A stretch of 37,791 bases of DNA. It comes from an uncultured bacterium (GTDB lineage: Bacteria; Bacteroidota; Bacteroidia; Sphingobacteriales; Sphingobacteriaceae). Position 1 is the first letter of the stretch. Every line of letters starts with the position of its first letter. The position numbers and the translations under genes are program-made. The stretch covers positions 1 through 37,791 of the forward strand of contig CAJBBN010000138.1 of assembly GCA_903951325.1 (NCBI GenBank), read 5' to 3'. Below are positions 1 to 8,821 of this stretch, piece after piece. The notes beneath the pieces were generated by a model. The model did no database searches. It was not told where the DNA came from and was given only the letters and a program-made list of their open reading frames with translations.

Positions 1-4
1 ATGG

Positions 5-12
5 TATCTTTG
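5..12 (+). promoter_or_regulatory. Bacteroidota -7 box of the cold-shock gene
   Basis: TATCTTTG matches the Bacteroidota -7 consensus TAnnTTTG exactly. It would start transcription near position 16, giving a leader of about 25 nt before the ATG at 41. The matching -33 element would lie outside the window. Confidence 0.55.
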
Positions 13-40
13 TGACATTAAATTTTTATTAAAAAATATC

Positions 41-232
41 ATGAATAACGGAACAGTAAAATTCTTCAACGACTCAAAAGGGTTCGGATTTATTAAAGAA
101 GAAGGAACAGGAAAAGAGTACTTTGTACACGTTTCTGGTTTGATCGATGAGATCAGAGAAAATGACGAAGTAACTTTCGAACTGAAAGAAGGAAAAAAAG
201 GTTTAAATGCAGTAGACGTTAAGTTAGCTTAA
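41..232 (+). CDS. cspA: Cold-shock domain protein (CspA family)
   Basis: This is a 63-residue single cold-shock domain, the usual size for the family. RNP1 is visible as KGFGFI (residues 13-18) and RNP2 as YFVHVS (27-32), the aromatic face that binds single-stranded nucleic acid. The N-terminal GTVKFFN strand is also typical. Family members act as cytoplasmic RNA chaperones that melt mRNA structure, in the cold or constitutively. The gene is monocistronic, with an exact TAnnTTTG box upstream and a strong intrinsic terminator right after the stop, and it converges on murB. Bacteroidota usually carry several paralogues, so whether this copy is cold-induced cannot be told from the sequence. The family call is secure. 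Confidence 0.95.
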   Translation: MNNGTVKFFNDSKGFGFIKEEGTGKEYFVHVSGLIDEIRENDEVTFELKEGKKGLNAVDVKLA

Positions 233-253
233 TATACTTAAAGACTTTATTCC

Positions 254-281
254 AGCCCTGCTTTATGCGGGGCTTTTTTTT
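254..281 (+). terminator. Intrinsic terminator of the cold-shock gene
   Basis: A 7-bp stem (AGCCCTG 254-260 with CGGGGCT 268-274, one G-T wobble) encloses a 7-nt loop and runs into a T tract at 274-281. On the minus strand the hairpin is not followed by a T run, so it should not stop murB transcription efficiently. Confidence 0.9.
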
Positions 282-290
282 GCTCAAAAA

Positions 291-1304
291 TTAATGAATG
301 TTCACTTCTCGAGCCAATTCAACCCCAAATTTGGCTTTTACCGATTGAATGATGAGTTCCGAAAAGTCATAGATCTCCTTGCCACTGGCTCCCCCACAAT
401 TAACTAATACCAATGCTTGGTTTTTCCAGGTGCCTGCATTACCAATCTGTTTGCCTTTCCAACCGCATTGTTCTATTAACCAACCTGCCGCCAATTTTTC
501 TTGTCCATCTGCTAATGGAAAATGAACTATGGCAGGAAATTGTAATAGAAGTTGTTGAAAAACAGCAGCACTCACTACTGGATTTTTAAAGAAAGAACCT
601 GAATTACCAATTGTACTTGGATCTGGCAATTTGGCCACGCGAATTGCGGCTACTACATCGCTTACATCTTTGATGCTTGGATTAATAATGCCGCGATTTT
701 TTAACTCTTCTTGAATAGCACCGTAACTTAATTTTAATGCTGCATTTTTTTGCAACTTAAAAACAACGGATGCGATGATGTATTTATTTTTTAATTCAGA
801 TTTAAAAACACTTTCGCGGTAATCAAATTTACAAGCTTCTTTATCGAAAACTTTTACCTCTCCTGTTGCAATTTCAATGGCTAATAAAGAATGAAAAGTA
901 TCTTTAATTTCTACCCCATAAGCACCAATGTTTTGGACTGGCGATGCGCCAACAGTGCCAGGAATTAAAGTTAAATTTTCTAAACCTGCAAAATTTTGTG
1001 CAACACAATATAATACAAAATCGTTCCAAACCTCTGCTGCGCCTGCTTCTACAAACACTTCGCCGTCTTGCTCACATACGGTAATTCCTTTAATACCTAG
1101 ACGAATCACTAGGCCATCAAAATCTTTAGTCAACAATAAATTACTACCACCACCTAAAACTAATAATTCATTTTGTTTGCAAATATCGGATGCTAAAACA
1201 GATTGTAGCTCTACTATATTTTTTACCTCCACAAAATATTTCGCGTTTACCGCAATTCTAAAAGTATTGAAAGGAAGTAAAGAAATATTTTCTTGAATTT
1301 GCAT
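291..1304 (-). CDS. murB: UDP-N-acetylenolpyruvoylglucosamine reductase MurB
   Basis: MurB is the cytoplasmic FAD enzyme that uses NADPH to reduce UDP-GlcNAc-enolpyruvate to UDP-MurNAc, the second committed step of peptidoglycan precursor synthesis. The 337 residues match the longer type I (E. coli-like) form. The FAD-binding segment shows GGGSN (51-55) and IPGTVGASPVQNIGAYG (114-130). YRES (162-165) and the catalytic-serine loop GSFFKNP (236-242, likely S237) follow, and a conserved glutamate lies near the C-terminus (ELAREVNI). The gene starts 9 nt after the lpd stop, so it is probably read from the lpd transcript. Length and motifs leave little doubt. Confidence 0.96.
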   Translation of the reverse strand: MQIQENISLLPFNTFRIAVNAKYFVEVKNIVELQSVLASDICKQNELLVLGGGSNLLLTKDFDGLVIRLGIKGITVCEQDGEVFVEAGAAEVWNDFVLYCVAQNFAGLENLTLIPGTVGASPVQNIGAYGVEIKDTFHSLLAIEIATGEVKVFDKEACKFDYRESVFKSELKNKYIIASVVFKLQKNAALKLSYGAIQEELKNRGIINPSIKDVSDVVAAIRVAKLPDPSTIGNSGSFFKNPVVSAAVFQQLLLQFPAIVHFPLADGQEKLAAGWLIEQCGWKGKQIGNAGTWKNQALVLVNCGGASGKEIYDFSELIIQSVKAKFGVELAREVNIH

Positions 1305-1313
1305 ATTGAAAAA

Positions 1314-2711
1314 TTAAATATGGATTGCGCGATTTCCTGTTGCAGCTAAACAAGCTTCTTTGAATACTTCGGTATACGTTGGATGCGCATGACTCATGCG
1401 CGCAATATCTTCTGCACTAGCCCTAAATTCCATTGCCACAACTGCTTCTGCAATCATGTCTGCCACTCGTGGGCCAATCATATGTACGCCTAAAATTTCA
1501 TCCGACTTCGCATCTACTAATACTTTCACAAAACCGTCTATATCCATACTGGCGCGGGCCCTACCGCTTGCAAGAAATGGAAAAGAACCCATTCTATAAT
1601 TAACACCTGCGGTTTTTAATTCTTCTTCTGTTTGACCAACAGCAGCAACTTCGGGCCAGGTATACACTACGCCCGGAATTAAATTATAATTGATGTGTGG
1701 TTTTTGACCTGCAATATATTCGGCAACATACACGCCTTCTTCTTCGGCTTTATGCGCAAGCATGGCTCCTTTTACTACATCGCCAATGGCAAATACGCCT
1801 GCCACTTTGGTTTCTAAATGTTGGTTCACTGGGATTTTTTTACCACGATCATCTAAGCTGATACCAATTTTTTCTAAACCTAATCCCTCGGTATAAGCTG
1901 TTCTTCCAACCGCTACTATACAATAATCTCCTTTAATGGAAATCATTTTTCCAGAAGCATCGCTAGCCTCAACGGTAACTTCTTTAGCATTGCTCGATAC
2001 TTTTTTAACTTGATGACTCAGTAAAAATTCAAAGCCAATTTTCTTCAATGATTTTTGTAATTCTTTACCTAAAGATTTATCCATTGTTGGGATAATACCC
2101 TCTGCAAACTCAACAACAGTAACCTTTGTGCCAAGTCTTGCATATACAGAACCTAACTCTAAACCAATTACACCACCACCAATTAAAACTAATTGCTTTG
2201 GAATTTCTTTTAAATTTAATGCTTCGGTAGAAGTTAAAATTCTTTTTTTATCTACCGCTATAAAAGGCAATGTACTCGGTTTAGAACCGGTAGCAATAAT
2301 TACTTTATCGGCTTCGATAGTACTCTTTTTTGCGCCGTCAATTTGAATCGTATTTTTATTAATGAAACTTGCTAAGCCTTGAAAAGTGTCAATCTTATTT
2401 TTTTTCATCAAATAATTAATGCCGTCGGTATTTTGTTTGACTACTTCGTTCTTACGATTAATCATTTGCGTCAAATTTGGTTTTAAATTTGACAATTCAA
2501 TTCCATGCGTTTTAAAAGTATGCGCTGCATTATGATAATGCTCCGAAGAATCTAATAATGCCTTAGATGGAATGCAACCAACATTCAAACAAGTACCACC
2601 TAATGTTGCATACTTTTCTATAATTGCGGTTTTTAAGCCCAATTGTGCTGCACGAATTGCCGCCACATATCCACCTGGACCAGAACCAATCACCACTACA
2701 TCGTATTTCAT
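1314..2711 (-). CDS. lpd: Dihydrolipoyl dehydrogenase (E3)
   Basis: This 465-residue flavoprotein disulfide reductase is the E3 subunit that reoxidises dihydrolipoyl groups of 2-oxo acid dehydrogenase complexes and of the glycine cleavage system, passing electrons to NAD+. It has an N-terminal FAD motif GSGPGGY (9-15) and the redox-active pair C41/C46 in GGTCLNVGCIPSK. A second Rossmann motif GGGVIGLELGS binds NAD, and ATGSKP and AIGD are the usual FAD contacts. The dimer-interface motif HAHPTYTE (441-448) supplies the active-site His443 and Glu448. The E1 and E2 partners odhA and odhB lie about 18 kb away in this window, so this may be their E3, although it is not in their operon. It is followed closely by murB. 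Confidence 0.96.
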   Translation of the reverse strand: MKYDVVVIGSGPGGYVAAIRAAQLGLKTAIIEKYATLGGTCLNVGCIPSKALLDSSEHYHNAAHTFKTHGIELSNLKPNLTQMINRKNEVVKQNTDGINYLMKKNKIDTFQGLASFINKNTIQIDGAKKSTIEADKVIIATGSKPSTLPFIAVDKKRILTSTEALNLKEIPKQLVLIGGGVIGLELGSVYARLGTKVTVVEFAEGIIPTMDKSLGKELQKSLKKIGFEFLLSHQVKKVSSNAKEVTVEASDASGKMISIKGDYCIVAVGRTAYTEGLGLEKIGISLDDRGKKIPVNQHLETKVAGVFAIGDVVKGAMLAHKAEEEGVYVAEYIAGQKPHINYNLIPGVVYTWPEVAAVGQTEEELKTAGVNYRMGSFPFLASGRARASMDIDGFVKVLVDAKSDEILGVHMIGPRVADMIAEAVVAMEFRASAEDIARMSHAHPTYTEVFKEACLAATGNRAIHI

Positions 2712-2772
2712 ATTCTTAAAATTTAGGCCAAATTAAGAAAGAAATACGGAAAAAAAGGAAAAAAGCTAGATT

Positions 2773-3480
2773 TTAAGGGCGCTGACAACAGTTTAAGCTT
2801 GGCGCCGAATGCTGCATGTTTATTTTAGGGCTAAGCATTGGAATGCCTAGGTTTAAACCCCTTAATATTAAAAGCAAGGCAACAATGATGGTAACGATCG
2901 GCAAAGTCTTACGCAGCTTGTTTCTGACAGAAACTTGTATAACCGCGCCAAGCATAGTAAGTATAATTAAGGCAGGAGCAGTTCCTAATCCAAAGAAAGC
3001 CATAAATCCAGCTGCATTTAATGGGCTAGCGGTTATTACTGCTGCTGCTAATGCAACATATACAAATCCGCATGGCAATAATCCGTTTAAAAACCCTAAA
3101 AAATAAATGGAACTAATTTTTTTACTATTAACGAGTTTGGTAAATATTTTTTTAAACCAATGAAATTTTAAAAAAGAAAATGAACTTAATTTATTTGGAA
3201 GTAAAATAGGGAATAAAGTAAACATCAATAAAATTAATCCGAACGCAATAGATACTGTTTGTTGTATTTGAATGATGAACAAGCCCTTCCCAATAAGTCC
3301 AACTAATAATCCAAAAATAAAATAAACTGAAATTCGTCCGCTATGGTATAATAACTGTTTCCAAAATCTGGTACTATTTTTTTCTTGCGATTGTGGCAAA
3401 GCCATTAAAATTGGCCCACACATGCCCACGCAATGAAAACTCCCTAAAAATCCTAATAAAAAAGCGGCGCTTAGTTGCAT
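2773..3480 (-). CDS. SafE/DsbD-like membrane protein at the end of the cbb3 operon
   Basis: This is a 235-residue polytopic inner-membrane protein with about six hydrophobic helices. Two cysteine motifs, SFHCVGMCGP near residues 15-24 and LPCGFVYVALAAA in the second half, are hallmarks of the DsbD_2 (SafE-like) transmembrane family, which is often annotated as a sulfite exporter or cytochrome/urease accessory protein. It starts 6 nt after the fixH-like gene and is the last gene of the cco operon. That position, common in Bacteroidota, suggests a role in copper or thiol/haem handling during oxidase assembly rather than sulfite export. The C-terminus carries a Cys-Cys pair (NCCQRP). The exact substrate is unknown. 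Confidence 0.8.
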   Translation of the reverse strand: MQLSAAFLLGFLGSFHCVGMCGPILMALPQSQEKNSTRFWKQLLYHSGRISVYFIFGLLVGLIGKGLFIIQIQQTVSIAFGLILLMFTLFPILLPNKLSSFSFLKFHWFKKIFTKLVNSKKISSIYFLGFLNGLLPCGFVYVALAAAVITASPLNAAGFMAFFGLGTAPALIILTMLGAVIQVSVRNKLRKTLPIVTIIVALLLILRGLNLGIPMLSPKINMQHSAPSLNCCQRP

Positions 3481-3486
3481 AGTAAA

Positions 3487-3921
3487 CTAGGGGATTACAA
3501 TTACCGATTCGGTTAAATAATACAGACTATCTACTTTCCAATCAATTTTTACTTTGCGCATGCCAGCACTAAAATTTTGCGTTGCAATGTTTACTTCGCC
3601 TTTTATAGCATCAATGGCTTGCGTATAATCTGCATTCGCATCGGAAGGCTTGTACACCAAAACAGATCCAGTAATTTTTTTGTCTTTAAAAGCAGCTGGA
3701 AAGCTGATTAGTAATTGATCATTCCTTAAAAATACTTTAGGTTTTTCAACTAAAGCACCTTCATTTTTCATTTTGACAATTTCGGATTCGAAATTTAATT
3801 CTCTAGCATAATAATCCGGTGCAACCAAATCTACTTTTTGGCTAAAACTAACCACCACCAGTGTAATGATGAGGGCTACAAAACCCAAATACAAAAACAA
3901 AATACGATTTCCCCAATTCAT
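3487..3921 (-). CDS. ccoH: FixH/CcoH-type cbb3 oxidase assembly protein
   Basis: The 144-residue protein has one N-terminal transmembrane helix (about residues 7-27) and a periplasmic domain. The membrane-exit segment FSQKVDLVAPDYYARELNFE, with the D-Y-Y motif, is typical of FixH/CcoH. CcoH helps the subunits of cbb3 oxidase assemble, probably with CcoI during copper delivery. It lies 5 nt after ccoG and 6 nt before the SafE-like gene, inside an uninterrupted cco operon. Sequence conservation of this family is low, so the call depends partly on context. Confidence 0.85.
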   Translation of the reverse strand: MNWGNRILFLYLGFVALIITLVVVSFSQKVDLVAPDYYARELNFESEIVKMKNEGALVEKPKVFLRNDQLLISFPAAFKDKKITGSVLVYKPSDANADYTQAIDAIKGEVNIATQNFSAGMRKVKIDWKVDSLYYLTESVIVIP

Positions 3922-3926
3922 AAAAA

Positions 3927-5339
3927 TTAATTTAAAGGTGCTAAAAATGTAGTTTTAGTGGTTTCTAATAATTTACCGTCGTCGTAAATCCCGATTTTTA
4001 ATTTTGTACTCCGCTTTTGAATATCCTTTTGGTAAACATAAATAAACAGCGTACCAACAGCTGCACTTTCTTTTTCACAAAAAACTTTACCATCGCCAAT
4101 TAATTTAATTGTTGCATTACTTTCTAAAACTTTAAATTGAACATGGAGTTCGCGATGGGTCTTATTGGTTACTTTGAAATTATATAAATTACTAATTGTA
4201 CCATCTTGATTAACTTGATATAACATGCCGGGCGTTCTTAGCATTGTTGTTTCGGTATCTTTTCTACTAATGAGGGTGAATGCCAATGCCGAAACTAATA
4301 TTAGCAATACTGCAGAATACCCTATAATCCTAGCGTTGATCCTTAACTTGGTGCCTTCTGCAATGCCTGTTTCAGAAGAATATTTTATTAAATTTTTAGG
4401 CAATTGTACACGGCCCATAATATCATTACAGACATCAATACATGCTGTACAGTTTACACATTCTAATTGTGTGCCATTTCTAATATCTATACCTGTTGGG
4501 CAAACCGCAACACATTGATGACAATCAATACAATCGCCAATACTGCGTGATTCTCCTTTTCTTATTTTACCTCTTGGTTCGCCACGCTTATAATCGTAAG
4601 CCACTACAATAGATTTTTTATCGAGCAATACCCCTTGCAATCTGCCGTATGGGCAAACAACTGTACAAACTTGTTCTCTAAAAAATGCAAAGACCCAATA
4701 AAAAACATAGGTAAAAATAATAATAGCTGCTAAATCGCCTTTATGCATGGCAATAGGTTCTTCAATTAATCGAACCAATTCGTCTGTACTGATGATATAC
4801 GATAAAAATAAATTGGCGATTAAAAAAGATAAAACATAAAAGATGAAATGTTTGATTGACTTTTTAAAGATTTTTTCGACCGTCCAAGGTGCCCTGTTTA
4901 ATGCAATTTGCTTGTTAGCATCTCCTTCAATAAAATATTCTATTTTTCTGAAAACCATTTCCATGAAAATGGTTTGTGGGCAAGCCCATCCGCAAAACAA
5001 TCGACCAAATATGACCGTAAATAAAATAATGAACACCATAAAAGTGATCATCGTTAATCCCAATAAGAAAAAATCTTGAGGCCCAAATACAACACTAAAT
5101 AAAATGAATTTGCGTGTGATAATGTTGAGCATAAAAAAAGGCAAACCATTTACCCTGATAAATGGCATGCCTACTAAAATTATTAAGAAAAAGACAGCAA
5201 CAATGGTTCTGTAATTGGTGAGCTTTCCCTTAGGTTTTTTTGCAAAAATCCAAAGACGTTTACCTTTATCATCTATAGTAGCTACCTTATCTCTAAAGTG
5301 TTGATCTAATTCTTCTTCGTAATGATAATCTTCGTTCAT
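3927..5339 (-). CDS. ccoG: cbb3 oxidase accessory iron-sulfur protein CcoG/FixG
   Basis: This is a 470-residue membrane ferredoxin. Four or five transmembrane helices carry CGWACPQ (116-122) and CTVVCPYG (225-232). A cytoplasmic dicluster domain follows, with C-x2-C-x2-C-x3-CP (270-281) and C-x2-C-x2-C-x3-C (294-304). The C-terminal part after a last helix (about 335-355) is the periplasmic Ig-like FixG domain. Proteobacterial CcoG has been described as a cupric reductase supplying Cu(I) for the oxidase, and I infer the same role here. The gene sits 6 nt after ccoP and 5 nt before ccoH, so it is co-transcribed with the structural subunits. Confidence 0.95.
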   Translation of the reverse strand: MNEDYHYEEELDQHFRDKVATIDDKGKRLWIFAKKPKGKLTNYRTIVAVFFLIILVGMPFIRVNGLPFFMLNIITRKFILFSVVFGPQDFFLLGLTMITFMVFIILFTVIFGRLFCGWACPQTIFMEMVFRKIEYFIEGDANKQIALNRAPWTVEKIFKKSIKHFIFYVLSFLIANLFLSYIISTDELVRLIEEPIAMHKGDLAAIIIFTYVFYWVFAFFREQVCTVVCPYGRLQGVLLDKKSIVVAYDYKRGEPRGKIRKGESRSIGDCIDCHQCVAVCPTGIDIRNGTQLECVNCTACIDVCNDIMGRVQLPKNLIKYSSETGIAEGTKLRINARIIGYSAVLLILVSALAFTLISRKDTETTMLRTPGMLYQVNQDGTISNLYNFKVTNKTHRELHVQFKVLESNATIKLIGDGKVFCEKESAAVGTLFIYVYQKDIQKRSTKLKIGIYDDGKLLETTKTTFLAPLN

Positions 5340-5345
5340 TTTATA

Positions 5346-6497
5346 TTATAACACTTTCAGCGTGTCGCTAGCAAGCGCTTTTGCTGTGGTATCGACCGTT
5401 GCTGCTTCAACATAGATGGTGCCTTGTGGCGCTTTTGGATTTGCAGGCTTTGTTCCTTTGAGTGTAATAATATAACTGGAAATTTGTTGCATTTCCATTG
5501 GCGTAATTTGACTCTCCCAAGAAATCATTCCTTTTTCTGGCCAACCATATTTTATCGTTTTAAAAATGTCTTTGATGCCGCCTCCATGAATCCAATAATC
5601 GTCGGTTAAGTTAGGACCCACTAAACCTTCTCCATTCATACCATGACATGCGGCACATTTAGTAATGTAACCACTTTTACCTTTTGCTAAGGCTGTTGCA
5701 TCTGTCAATATCAGCACAGATGTTTCATCGACTAAAGCAGCAGTTTTTTTCAAAAATTCATTTTTCTTTTGAATAGCCTGCGCAACTTCTGTATCGTATT
5801 CCATTTGCTGGGTTGGCCCATCGAAATAAGTAAAATAAATCATGTAAGTAATGGCAAAAATAATGGTGCCATAGAACATATATACCCACCAAGGTGGTAA
5901 GCTATTGTCTAACTCTATAATGCCATCGTAGTTATGATCTGTAGCCACCTCTGCTTCTCTATCTAAAGGAATAGCTTTAGTCATGCGTCTCATGATGGCT
6001 GCATAGGTCCATTTAGATTCTGCTTTTGTTTTATAACCTAATGCAATCAGCATCTTTTGTAAAATAGCAAACAAATAAAGGATTACGAAAAGTTCGATAG
6101 CCACTACCAATATTAAAATCATAATGGTATTGGGATCTAATGCGCCAGCTATTTGTGTAATAGGATTAGGCGCAACAGTTGAACTGACTGTTTGCGCCTG
6201 TGCTGATCCTATTCCTAAAATAAAAAATAAAAAAATAACTGGAATTGTTTTTTGAAATTGTTTTGAAATTTTATTATTTACTAAACCTACTAATACCCCA
6301 CCGATTGCTATAATAACTAATAATAAACCTAGAATTGCGAATGCAAAAACCCAAAACAACGGACTGTCCCAAATGCTTGGAGTTACACTAATAGCTGCAT
6401 TCTGTGCTATAGCTTGAGCATTTACATTGGTTATGATAAAAGCAAATAGCAGTAGCAGTAACCACTTTTTAATTTTTAATTTTTTTAGACTATTCAT
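5346..6497 (-). CDS. ccoP: cbb3 cytochrome c oxidase subunit III CcoP, monohaem with N-terminal extension
   Basis: CcoP is the membrane-anchored c-type cytochrome that feeds electrons to CcoO/CcoN. The 383 residues include the CcoP N-terminal motif DNSLPPWWVYMFYG (197-210), a helix (about 204-224) and one cytochrome c domain with CAACH (281-285); M323 or M334 is a candidate axial Met. Proteobacterial CcoP has two haems, whereas only one CxxCH occurs here. The first 150 residues add a signal-like segment (1-27), a helix (about 47-71), a second signal-like stretch ending SAQAQ (83-102) and another helix (about 123-150), as if two membrane modules were joined. The start overlaps the ccoQ end by 8 nt, which suggests translational coupling. 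Confidence 0.93.
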   Translation of the reverse strand: MNSLKKLKIKKWLLLLLFAFIITNVNAQAIAQNAAISVTPSIWDSPLFWVFAFAILGLLLVIIAIGGVLVGLVNNKISKQFQKTIPVIFLFFILGIGSAQAQTVSSTVAPNPITQIAGALDPNTIMILILVVAIELFVILYLFAILQKMLIALGYKTKAESKWTYAAIMRRMTKAIPLDREAEVATDHNYDGIIELDNSLPPWWVYMFYGTIIFAITYMIYFTYFDGPTQQMEYDTEVAQAIQKKNEFLKKTAALVDETSVLILTDATALAKGKSGYITKCAACHGMNGEGLVGPNLTDDYWIHGGGIKDIFKTIKYGWPEKGMISWESQITPMEMQQISSYIITLKGTKPANPKAPQGTIYVEAATVDTTAKALASDTLKVL

Positions 6498-6684
6498 GTT
6501 TGCTAAAATTTAAATGATCATCATTTTTTGCTAAAGGAATATTTCCTAATTCGTTCATTCTTGCGGAATCTGATTTAATTAAATAAATAATAAGTACCGT
6601 AAAAAAAATCACGAAAATAAGGAGAGAAAATAATGGGAATATGGATACGCCCGAAATAGAAGATAAATAATTAATGAATTTCAT
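6490..6684 (-). CDS. ccoQ: CcoQ-like small subunit of cbb3 oxidase
   Basis: This 64-residue protein has one transmembrane helix (about 14-37) followed by a short charged cytoplasmic tail. That is the architecture of CcoQ/FixQ, a small subunit that stabilises cbb3 oxidase. Primary sequence similarity in this family is weak. The assignment rests on size, topology and position between ccoNO (11 nt gap) and ccoP (8 nt overlap), the canonical N-O-Q-P order. Confidence 0.82.
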   Translation of the reverse strand: MKFINYLSSISGVSIFPLFSLLIFVIFFTVLIIYLIKSDSARMNELGNIPLAKNDDHLNFSKHE

Positions 6685-6695
6685 GTTTACCTATT

Positions 6696-8813
6696 TTATT
6701 TTGTTGTTAATTTGATATCCTTGCCAAGTCTTTGCAAATAAGCAATCAAGGCTACAATCTCTTTATCAGAAGCCGTTTTAATTCCAGACTGCGCTAATGT
6801 ATTTTTGATAGAATCTGCTTGATGCATTAAATCTTTGTTCGCGATTAAATCGTAACCCATAGGATAGGGTACCCCAACTGTTTGCATCGCCCTGATTTTT
6901 GCAGCAGTTGAGCTCGTATCTAAATTGTCGTCTAGTAACCAAGCGTAAACTGGCATGATGGATCCCGGTGACATTGAAGTAGGCTCTAGCATATGATTGT
7001 AATGCCAAGCGTCCGGGTATTTTCCACCTTCTCTTTGCAAATCGGGCCCAGTTCTTTTGGAGCCCCATAAGAATGGATGATCGTACACAAATTCGCCAGC
7101 TTTAGAATATTCGCCATAGCGTTCGGTTTCTGATCTAAATGGACGGATCATTTGTGAATGACAAGTATTACATCCTTCTCTAATATAAATATCACGCCCT
7201 TGTAATTCTAATGGAGTATATGGTTTTACACTCGCAATAGTTGGTATGTTATTTTTAATTAAAAATGTTGGGATAATTTCTGCAGCGCCTCCAATTAAAA
7301 TAACTACTAAACTAAATACCATAAACTGAACTGGACGTCTTTCGATCCAACGATGCCAATGTTCGTTTTTAGCTACGCCATAAACCTTAGTTAATGCAGG
7401 TGCTTCGGCCATTTCGTTCGCAATTAATTTGCCCGACGAAGCGGTCTTTATTAAATTGTAAGTCATCACAATTACACCTATTAAATATAATGACCCACCT
7501 ATACTTCTCAATGCATACATTGGAATAATTTGAGTAACCGTTTCTAAAAAGTTTGGATATTTTAAATAGCCCTCTACGGTAAACTCTTTCCACATTAAAC
7601 TTTGGGTAATTCCTGCCCAGTATAAAGGAACTGCGTAAAATAAAATGCCTAAAGTGCCAATCCAGAAATGGAAATTGGCTAATTTTTTGGAGTATAATTC
7701 TTTTCCATAAATACGAGGAAACAACCAATACAACATTCCAAAGGTTAAGAAGCCGTTCCAACCTAAAGTGCCAATGTGTACGTGCGCAACAATCCAATCT
7801 GTAAAATGTGCAATGGCATTCACATTTTTCAACGACAACATGGGGCCTTCGAAAGTAGACATACCATAAGCTGTAATGGCTACCACAAAGAATTTCAGCA
7901 CCACATCTTCTCTCACTTTATCCCAAGCGCCACGCAAGGTTAATAATCCATTGATCATACCACCCCACGATGGTGCAATTAACATAACCGAAAATACCAC
8001 TCCTAATGATTGTGCCCAATCTGGCAAAGAGGTATATAATAAATGATGCGGTCCTGCCCAGATATATAAAAAGATTAAAGCCCAAAAATGAATAATAGAA
8101 AGTCTATAAGAATAAACGGGTCTGTTAGCTGCTTTAGGTAAAAAATAATACATTAAACCTAAATAGGGTGTTGTCAAGAAAAAGGCAACTGCATTATGAC
8201 CGTACCACCATTGAACTAATGCATCTTGTACGCCTGCATACCACGAATAACTTTTAAAAAGGGAAACTGGTATTTCAAAAGAGTTGACAATATGTAATAC
8301 TGCAATTGTTATAAATGTGGCAATGTAAAACCAAATGGCTACGTATAAATGACGCTCTCTTCTTTTTAATATAGTAGCGAACATATTCCAACCAAAAACT
8401 ACCCAAATTAATGCAATGGCAATGTCTATAGGCCACTCAAGCTCTGCGTATTCTTTACCAGAAGTATATCCCAAAGGTAAAGTTATTGCGGCTGCTAAAA
8501 TAATAATTTGCCATCCCCAAAAATTTATCTTACTAAGTACATCGCTATACATTCTGGCTTTACACAATCTTTGTAATGAATAGTAAATACCAGCAAACAA
8601 ACCATTTCCAACAAATGCAAAAATTACCGCATTGGTATGTAATGGCCTAAGTCTTCCATATGTTGTATAAGGAATGCCGAAGTTTAAATTTGGAAAAACC
8701 AACTGAAGCGCAATGTGCAATCCAACGGTCATTCCTATTAAACCAAAAATAATTGATGCGTAAGCAAAGTTGCGCACAATTTTGTTGTCATAATAAAATT
8801 GTTCTTGTTGCAT
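6696..8813 (-). CDS. ccoNO: Fused cbb3 cytochrome c oxidase subunits I and II (CcoN-CcoO)
   Basis: This one 705-residue chain carries the catalytic haem-copper subunit and the monohaem cytochrome c subunit of a high-affinity oxygen reductase. The CcoN part (about 1-485) shows the ligand histidines H59 (RPLHTN), H206 (YGHNAV), H256-H257 (AGPHHLLY), and H344/H346 (AHVHIGTLGWN). After a linker and a helix (about 494-515), the CcoO part has CNTCH (548-552) and a probable axial Met at SIMPVYAW (M620). Proteobacteria encode N and O separately; the fusion is usual in Bacteroidota. The gene starts 8 nt after the ccoS stop. It is probably expressed under oxygen limitation from the promoter upstream of ccoS. 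Confidence 0.97.
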   Translation of the reverse strand: MQQEQFYYDNKIVRNFAYASIIFGLIGMTVGLHIALQLVFPNLNFGIPYTTYGRLRPLHTNAVIFAFVGNGLFAGIYYSLQRLCKARMYSDVLSKINFWGWQIIILAAAITLPLGYTSGKEYAELEWPIDIAIALIWVVFGWNMFATILKRRERHLYVAIWFYIATFITIAVLHIVNSFEIPVSLFKSYSWYAGVQDALVQWWYGHNAVAFFLTTPYLGLMYYFLPKAANRPVYSYRLSIIHFWALIFLYIWAGPHHLLYTSLPDWAQSLGVVFSVMLIAPSWGGMINGLLTLRGAWDKVREDVVLKFFVVAITAYGMSTFEGPMLSLKNVNAIAHFTDWIVAHVHIGTLGWNGFLTFGMLYWLFPRIYGKELYSKKLANFHFWIGTLGILFYAVPLYWAGITQSLMWKEFTVEGYLKYPNFLETVTQIIPMYALRSIGGSLYLIGVIVMTYNLIKTASSGKLIANEMAEAPALTKVYGVAKNEHWHRWIERRPVQFMVFSLVVILIGGAAEIIPTFLIKNNIPTIASVKPYTPLELQGRDIYIREGCNTCHSQMIRPFRSETERYGEYSKAGEFVYDHPFLWGSKRTGPDLQREGGKYPDAWHYNHMLEPTSMSPGSIMPVYAWLLDDNLDTSSTAAKIRAMQTVGVPYPMGYDLIANKDLMHQADSIKNTLAQSGIKTASDKEIVALIAYLQRLGKDIKLTTK

Positions 8814-8821
8814 AGAAATTT

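Noticed and set aside
928-1296. Plus-strand ORF of 122 codons antisense to murB
   Set aside because: The murB frame is clearly real and conserved; the antisense product is Ser/Thr/Pro-rich with no recognisable domain.
7387-7797. Minus-strand ORF of 136 codons inside ccoNO in another frame
   Set aside because: It lies wholly within the conserved oxidase gene and its product has no family features.
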